In this document: positions 58,300 to 64,000 of the stretch, piece after piece | Layout: each line of letters starts with the position of its first letter | Position numbering within the stretch: position 1 is the first letter of the stretch | NCBI GenBank assembly: GCA_035578175.1 | Contig: JAQMRL010000011.1 | Span: forward strand, 1,623,501-1,687,500 | Direction: 5' to 3' | From: Catonia carolina | Lineage: Eukaryota; Arthropoda; Insecta; Hemiptera; Achilidae | DNA length: 64,000 nucleotides | Notes under the pieces: generated by a model | The model's input: the letters and a program-made list of their open reading frames with translations, nothing else | Told to the model about the DNA's origin: nothing | Database searches by the model: none | Translations under genes and position numbers: made by a program

Positions 58300-58790
58300 T
58301 TCTCACGATCAAGGATTAGGCTTCCGTCTGTTCTGACTCACAACAGCGACAAATGATTGAATTATTGCCATCTTTTGCGTGGACTCCCAGCATCTCTCCT
58401 CCTCGTCGGTTTGTATAGCAGAACACTGATGGGGATCTCTCCGGCAGGTATTCTCTCTACGTGCTCCCTCCATTTCGATATTCTGCAATCTTCCCATTCA
58501 GGTTGTAAACATCCAGTTCCGTTCTTATGTCCTCATTTCTTAGTTGGTCCCTATGACTGCAACCCTTTGTTTTACGCAGGAATCTCTGCCGCCTGTACTC
58601 TCCTGTGGTCTTGTCCACGACTCAGTTCCATAGAGTAAAACTTTATCTGAGTTTTTTCTTGTTTTCCTGCCTAGGGGTCTACTAATATTGCCGCACACTG
58701 CTTGGAATTCACCAACTTTTTTCTCTATATCCAAATCTTGATCAAACCTGACGTCACAAACTAAATCAAACAATTGCCTTGGAATACTTG
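58300..58790 (-). pseudogene. RTE/CR1-like LINE reverse transcriptase C-terminal remnant
   Basis: The minus strand reads VRFDQDLDIEKKVGEFQ (about 58750-58700), CGNISRPLGRKTRKNSDKV, LLYGTESWT (about 58625), then, frameshifted, RLQNIEMEGARRE and a C-terminal basic region to about 58320. The order resembles the 11.2 and 40.1 kb remnants but covers a different window of the protein. Dead. Confidence 0.75.
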
Positions 58791-59210
58791 TTCGAGCACT
58801 ACATCATCTACCAGACTTTTTTAGTTTTAATTTTTTTTTCATAAAAAAATTATTGATTAAATTTAAATTTCAGCTCCCTTGTCGATAACCCTACCATATT
58901 ATCTATATTTTTTTGTCCTTATTTTTATAACAACTACAATTAAGTAGGTAGTTATACAACCAGCAGTATTTATGAAGAACATGTTTAATGTCCTGTTTTG
59001 TCTTGATTAGGAAATCACCTAATGGAAAACCCTCGTCGCTGTTTTATACAAGATACCTAATCTAGGATCTTTTTTTCTCTTTATACAGGAAATTCACAAT
59101 CTGTTAGATACAATCAGTGAATGTGATAACACAAAATATGGAAAAAATTAACATGATAAATAAACGTGAGTGGAGACCCAGTCCAGTGACAGAACTCCGA
59201 CATGAATAGA
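58791..59210. other. AT-rich DNA, no feature seen
   Basis: Nothing recognised. Confidence 0.4.
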
Positions 59211-60126
59211 AAATTCGTCGGCTGCATCACAAACCGTCGTATCTCAAAAATCATGTTTTTCTAGGAGAGCTGTTTAAAGTTTTGCGTTTAGTTCTCCACT
59301 CTACATCTCAGCAATTATTTACAATAAAACCGTAATTATTGCTTTAAATAATCAACAAAAGACTGTATTTTTTTATTATTTATATGATATTAATGTAAGT
59401 TATTGATTTTTATCAATAATGTATAAATTTGTCGAGTTACGACAGTACGTGATTCACGGCAACGTATTATGTAATATAAACAAATGACGTATCTCTATAG
59501 ATAAAAGTATCCTGATAGAAAATTACTACTAATAAACACATGATTACTCTTTTTAGTATAAATTCTACATTAATACAGACAACTAGCTAATTTATTACAA
59601 CAAAATACAAATTTAAGAAAATTTGTTAATACAATGCATAACAAAATAAGTACAAAAAAAATTTTTTTGTAGTTCCTATTTTCTAAAAAAAACATACCAA
59701 TAACTTGAAAATAATACTACGAAACTACTAAGCATTAACTAATTTCATTGATGAATGTTACTTTTTAGAAAAATAATGAAATCATAAACTGATGCAAAAA
59801 ATTTAAAAAATTATTATTACTGGACAATGACACTTACAGTAACACTATAGGGTTACCTGAAAGCTGTTTAGTAACTACGTAGCAAAATATACAAAATACG
59901 TATGTAAAAAAACACAGAAACCTAAAATAATAATATATTACGTTATTATTAGTAATCAAAAACTAAAATTTTATTTAGTAGGCCTACTCCATTACAAACG
60001 ATAACAAAATATTTTGTTGGCAATGCCTGGAAACAGAAAGTAACTACATTGGCATAAACGTAATATTTATAAGCTGAATGATATTAGTTTTAAAGATTTA
60101 TAAAAGGCATTAAATTCTTTGTTCTA

Positions 60127-60850
60127 ATTTGAATGAGGTAAATTTCTTTAAAAGTTCTTGTGTTCTTCCAACTTGGCGACGGGTGACACTGCATTACATA
60201 AAGATAACAAATCTTTGTACTTACCGTTTGTAATTTATGCAGGCACTAAATTTAATTTTTTGGGTTCAATATTCTTTATTGACTTTAGCTTTCCAATATT
60301 AAAATGCCAATATTCATTACAAGGTGGCTGTTCTTAAAATAAATTGTATCTGGCAAAATTTTGGGAACATGAATTTTCATCATACGCAACCAGTTTATTT
60401 TCTCGCCTGTTAAATCTTTTCTGTTTAACAATAGGCCTACTCTCAATTCCTTAGAAATTTCTTTAAAATCGATAAAATCTTCATACTGAAGTGGATTGAC
60501 AAGGAAGGTTGTTTTTACAAGCTAATTTAAAAATAGGAATAAGTTGAGATGGTACAAATAAATCGCCTGAACGTTCAATAGCAGACTTTATAGCAGACCT
60601 ACTATGTCATGAATCACCCTCATTTTGTCCGTGGAAAGGCTCACAAAATCTCAGGGAAATACTTTCAATAGCCTATTAGTCGAAATAGGGACAACATACA
60701 AAAGCATGATGGCTATTATTAAGTTTTTACTTTGGTCACTCCTTCCGTCCAAAAAGAGAAACACATTTTTTACCTCTTTTTCAATTCAATTGGTTTAAAC
60801 AGATCGAAACAAATCGCTTCCCACGACTCTTCTTTTGTTACAATATAACT
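60127..60850 (-). pseudogene. Degraded GQN-motif protein (transposase-like)
   Basis: Across two or more frameshifts and several stops the minus strand reads KNVFLFLDGRSDQSKN (equivalent to the family's DGCSGQNKN), LRFCEPFHGQNEGDS (about 60665), AIERSGDLFVPSQLIPIFKL (about 60585-60530), LQYEDFIDFKEISKELRV (about 60490-60440), EKINWLRMMKIHVPKILP and FKNSHL (to about 60325), then KDLLSLCNAVSPVA and HKNF toward 60140. I know this order from numerous repetitive insect proteins without an assigned name. The two GQN motifs suggest a DDE-like integrase fold, an inference. The N-terminal part is missing. Its location between the inverted ends at 59211 and 61597 suggests it is that element's transposase. 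Confidence 0.7.
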
Positions 60851-61019
60851 TTACGAAGTAAACTAAGATTTATCAAACCACAAACACACTCGCAAACGTC
60901 TACTAACATACTGATAAAGAGCAAGTAATCATGGGTAGCCTACATATTTTTCTGACTATTTTGGAATTTCTGCTAAAACAGACGGTGAAGAATGATGATG
61001 TACGAAAATGAGTCATGAA

Positions 61020-61075
61020 AAAAATTCCAGACCTGACCGAGAATCGAACATGGGACCCGGTACAATGATATAATT
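61020..61075 (-). mobile_element. SINE-F fragment
   Basis: The plus-strand tccagacctgaccgagaatc followed by gaacatgggacc is the reverse complement of the B-box region plus the start of the body. The rest is missing. Confidence 0.7.
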
Positions 61076-61279
61076 CGATTAAGGTAATTTATCAGTGCTC
61101 CCTTCATAAAAATGTAAACTAAGTGCGTATTCAGTTAAAAGTAAATTGGAAAATTACTTCTTCGTGGAATATGGATATCATAATATATCCTGACTATTGC
61201 TGCCTAACCCAGTCAAGGAGATACCTATATAAAAGCCAATTTTATTATTTAGTTTTATTTTATTTTATAATGTACTTAT

Positions 61280-61537
61280 TTGAATACGTCACATACAGTT
61301 TCGGTTTCATTAGGTAAGCGACCGCATCACAAACTGACGAATCTACAGATACGACAGAGTGAGGACACAATACAAGTTTCACAAAGTGACGTATCTCAAG
61401 ATACGACAGTACGTGATGTACAATTCATCACTTTTTGTGAGTTACGCAGAAACATTATTGCTCGTATCTTTGTTAATAACGAAGATATTGATAAGTCAGT
61501 TCGTGATATTGTAGAGTACACCCAGACACATTCATAG
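61280..61537 (+). other. 85-codon open frame inside element N
   Basis: The frame begins in AT-rich DNA. From the ctacag at about 61345 onward it is less AT-rich and reads SQDTTVRDVQFITFCELRRN, then IIARIFVNNEDIDKSVRDIV and a stop after THS. It overlaps subterminal repeat copies, so openness may be partly accidental. No domain recognised. Confidence 0.3.
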
Positions 61538-61609
61538 GCGACCTAACTCAAATTTCGATTTTTTTGAGATACGTCACTTCGTGATGCAGACGACGAATTG
61601 TAGCATTAA

Positions 61610-62095
61610 GTGCAGCATTTAGATCACTGTAATGGATAGCCAATTACAGTACTACGTTAATTGATGAGATCCCATCTCCATCGACGGTTTAGTCGTCTTA
61701 TTTGATTGTTTGGGAAAGTCTGCGTAGCCAGATTTGAGATCAATGGGTTATGATGGTTCACGAGTCTCTTCCTAGATTTTGTATAGAGTTTTAAGGAAAC
61801 GTCATTATCGCCTTTCTAAATTTCGGTGGTAGGTGTGGATGTGGATGTGATTGTATCTCTAGATTCGTGTGATTTATTAATATTGAATGGAAACGAGTGA
61901 ACAATTTTTAATGGTATATGGTATCTACGTTGAGGTCTCCATGTATGATAGAGTTTCGTACGTAGTAGGGACTACATGAGATTAAACGTAAAAACTTGTT
62001 GTGAAAAGTTTGTATCCTGTTTACGTTTGATATTTTTGTCCGAACCATAGATCAAAGCTCCATACATCTCTTTTGGACGAATTAGGTACTAGTTT
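61610..62095 (-). pseudogene. Jockey-like LINE 3' end
   Basis: The minus strand reads VRPKEMYGALIYGSDKNIKR (about 62085-62030), then after stops a segment equivalent to INKSHES (61870) and KRLVNHHNPLISNLATQTFP, NQIRRLNRRWRWDLIN and a stop near 61660. The C-terminus RR-L-RRW-DL matches the 17.5 kb copy. Dead. Confidence 0.72.
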
Positions 62096-63302
62096 AACAA
62101 TTTAGTTTTTGTTCAATAGGTAGGCCTAACTGTGATCTACGGTAGAGCAGAGAGTACAAAGTTTTTCACCTATGATATAAGTTTTTTATTGTGTATCGTC
62201 GGTCCACCCCATTCTCCTGTCTATAGCAGATTTCACGTTCAGAATGCAGTACGCAAAGTTCATAAACAATGTATTTCATATGGGATTTTGAGCGCTACTA
62301 CACTAAGTAAAAATATTGACTCCGCACCATTAACTGAATTTTATAACTTAAGTGTTTGTGATGGTTACATTTTGAGTTACGTACTTGATACATGTCTTAA
62401 GCTATCGGGTTGGCCAATGTAAGTAGGATAGAAAGTATACTGCCCTCCGCATGACAGGCACAATCGTCAACTTATAACGCGTTACCGGTAACTCTGTGTC
62501 TGAGGTATTGAATGAATATCATAGTACACGAGTAGACAAGTTTTTCGACGAAAGGTAAACGTAATATCTCCATTTAAAATATTATCAAAAACTATTTTAT
62601 GTTTTTGAAAACATTTATACAAAATTTTAATTCTAGTACGTAATAATATGACCTATTATTAGTACATAAATATATCTATACAAACTAGTCCTACGTCTTT
62701 AAGTAAATTAAATTATTTTGGATAGTTAATTTCTTATTGAACCCACTTATTACATAATTATTTCAGGTCTTTTATTTCTTTATTTTCTATTTATACCGCT
62801 CTAGTATTAGACATTTGTATCCGTTGTAAACAAATAATTAGTTTTGCTTCGTTTAACACGATGAAAAATTAACGTAGACTATGAAACACCTGTAAATATT
62901 ATATATTAAAATATTAGGATCTTTAGTTAACAGGTGTTCACAATTGGTAAAATTAATTCTAAAAATTGTAGGGTAATAAAATAAGTTAATTTTTCGTAAC
63001 TTAATAATTATTAGATTATATAATACTGTAGCTATATTCAATAATGCCACACAGGTCGTTGTGTAATATATTATTTTACACAAGGACAAACTTTAAGAAT
63101 TTTTAATATACTAACTTTTTGGTTTTTCACTTTATTTATTTAGTTAAATTAACAATCTATTAATACAATACCAATTCGAAAATTTGAAGTTACAAATTAT
63201 GAAATATTACAATTATTATTACATTATATTTTATTTATTATTTAGAGATTATATATGATTTAATCATATATTATTTTATTATAATAATCTTTTTATCACA
63301 AA
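62096..63302. other. AT-rich DNA, no feature seen
   Basis: A 96-codon frame at 62132-62422 has no acceptor, donor or conserved motif. It was not accepted as an exon. Confidence 0.4.
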
Positions 63303-63632
63303 AAATAGTTCTGTTTCATATCACATGGTCAACCAATTATATGACTGAAGCATTTAAGACCAGAGAGGTAGAGGTCTAAAAGACACTAGTCAGAGTTATA
63401 TCCTCTGAGAGTAATGAATTTCACTATGCAGCCAGATGCGGTGGTGAATGAAGTAAAGGTATCATTTACATGGTGGAAAGTGGGTGCTTTTCGGAAAGCC
63501 TGGCATGCTGATAAGCATACTCTTTCAACTCAGTGAGTAAGGAAATCGTAAACCACCTCACTCTTCGTTATTACTTAGTACAACCTCAAGAGATTCAAAC
63601 CAGCCTTTCGGCTGATGACCTAAACAACAACA
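63303..63632 (+). mobile_element. SINE-A copy 12, 5' truncated
   Basis: Starts within the family at aaaatagttctgtttc (about 65 bp short of the usual start) and ends ggctgatgacctaaacaaca with additional AAC units. The frame is interrupted after ctcagtgagtaa. No target duplication is evident. Confidence 0.9.
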
Positions 63633-63647
63633 AACATTTATTTATTT

Positions 63648-63772
63648 TATTAAGGGTTGGTTTTGAAATTTTTTATGTGTTGGGGGTTTAATCAAACCAT
63701 GTCTCTCTTCTATCATCTATGGAGTCTTGTTCTTGAGTTGCCTGGTAAATACGGTGCATGTAGTTTACGTAT
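63648..63772 (-). pseudogene. LINE 3' end, sense part of an inverted insertion
   Basis: The minus strand carries the extreme C-terminus and 3' UTR of the same jockey-like family as 5868-6058 (plus-strand landmarks ttgcctggtaaatacggtgc and agggttggt). Confidence 0.65.
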
Positions 63773-64000
63773 TAGAGGATAACCGACGTAAAGAAATATT
63801 TTCTTTACTTTCTCGACGTTCTAAATTACCACTTTATTTAAAATTAACTGTTTATCGAAATTTTTTTAAAACGATGTATAGAAGTAAAGTTAATGGTTCC
63901 ACCAAATCGTCTGTCATTTTAAAAATACAAAGATTGTAATCTAAAATACTTAAAACAACTGGAGGCCCCCTTTTGTGATATCAAATAAAACTCTGCATTC
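63773..64000 (+). pseudogene. LINE polymerase piece, inverted part of the same insertion
   Basis: Plus-strand residues RRKEIFSLLSRRSKLPLYLK, LTVYRNFFKT, SKVNGSTKSSVILKIQR and SKILKTT correspond to the thumb region (compare LLHKRSKLPMAQKLRIYCSL at 17.5 kb). It directly abuts the oppositely oriented 3' end and runs off the window. Confidence 0.72.

Larger units (their letters stand above)
59211..61597 (-). mobile_element. Candidate 2.4 kb TIR element with GQN-type ORF (element N)
   Basis: Left end: attcgtcggctgcatcacaa then cgtcgtatctcaaaaatc. Right end on the minus strand: attcgtcgtctgcatcacga then tgacgtatctcaaaaaaatc. These are inverted copies over about 40 bp. Further copies of the core gacgtatctca or tgagatacg lie near the ends (about 59432, 59486, 61325, 61385-61415), like subterminal transposase-binding repeats. 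Inside lies a degraded protein-coding region on the minus strand (60127-60850). A target duplication could not be defined, and a SINE-F scrap (61023-61075) interrupts the middle. The element is inactive. Confidence 0.6.

Noticed and set aside
62132..62422. 96-codon plus-strand frame
   Set aside because: No acceptor or donor at sensible places, no homologous pattern seen, and flanked by LINE remains.

Overview
The window is AT-rich, intron- and transposon-dominated eukaryotic DNA, almost certainly from an insect and plausibly a hemipteran. The evidence is a mariner with insect-type termini, R1-like and jockey-like LINE ends, tRNA-derived SINEs, and split coding exons with GT-AG signals. There is no sign of bacterial operons, rRNA or CRISPR. 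The species call is inference.

Host genes: only three host exons could be supported, all on the minus strand. Exons at 38580-38712 and 31595-31763 join in phase (AG + T) across a 6.8 kb intron full of transposons and give the C-terminal half of a small cysteine-containing protein. A third exon (10103-10283) starts with an ATG and a signal peptide and ends at a strong phase-1 donor. Its phase fits the 38.6 kb exon, but it lies downstream of that gene's stop codon. It is therefore either the first exon of a tandem paralogue or a sign of rearrangement or misassembly.

Mobile DNA: (1) SINE-A, a retroposon of about 390-450 bp with an (AAC)n tail and 8-13 bp target duplications, has about a dozen copies in two sub-lineages and often keeps a roughly 70-codon open frame. 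(2) SINE-F is a tRNA-derived SINE of about 170 bp with visible A and B boxes. (3) SINE-G is a second tRNA-like SINE of about 310 bp. (4) Some twenty LINE 3' fragments are jockey-like, R1-like or of an RTE/CR1-like type. (5) There is one nearly complete 1336 bp mariner with a single frameshift. (6) A candidate 2.4 kb TIR element at 59.2-61.6 kb carries a broken GQN-motif protein, the best candidate for a poorly described system. (7) MITEs, foldback elements and unnamed repeats (H, I, J, K, L, M, O) make up the rest.

Layout: 0-10 kb repeats A, F, H, I; 10.1-10.3 kb exon 1; 11-14.2 kb three RTE/CR1-like LINE ends; 14.3-17 kb SINE-G, a degenerate tandem repeat, the CTAG-rich MITE J and repeat I; 17.3-18.7 kb the longest reverse transcriptase; 20-30 kb SINEs and LINE scraps; 31.6-38.7 kb the two-exon gene segment with an intron hosting LINEs and repeats O and H; 38.8-50 kb dense nests; 51-58.8 kb LINEs, nested MITE, mariner and SINE-G; 59.2-61.6 kb the GQN element; 61.6-64 kb LINE ends including an inverted (twin-primed) copy. 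Most remaining sequence is AT-rich with nothing recognisable.
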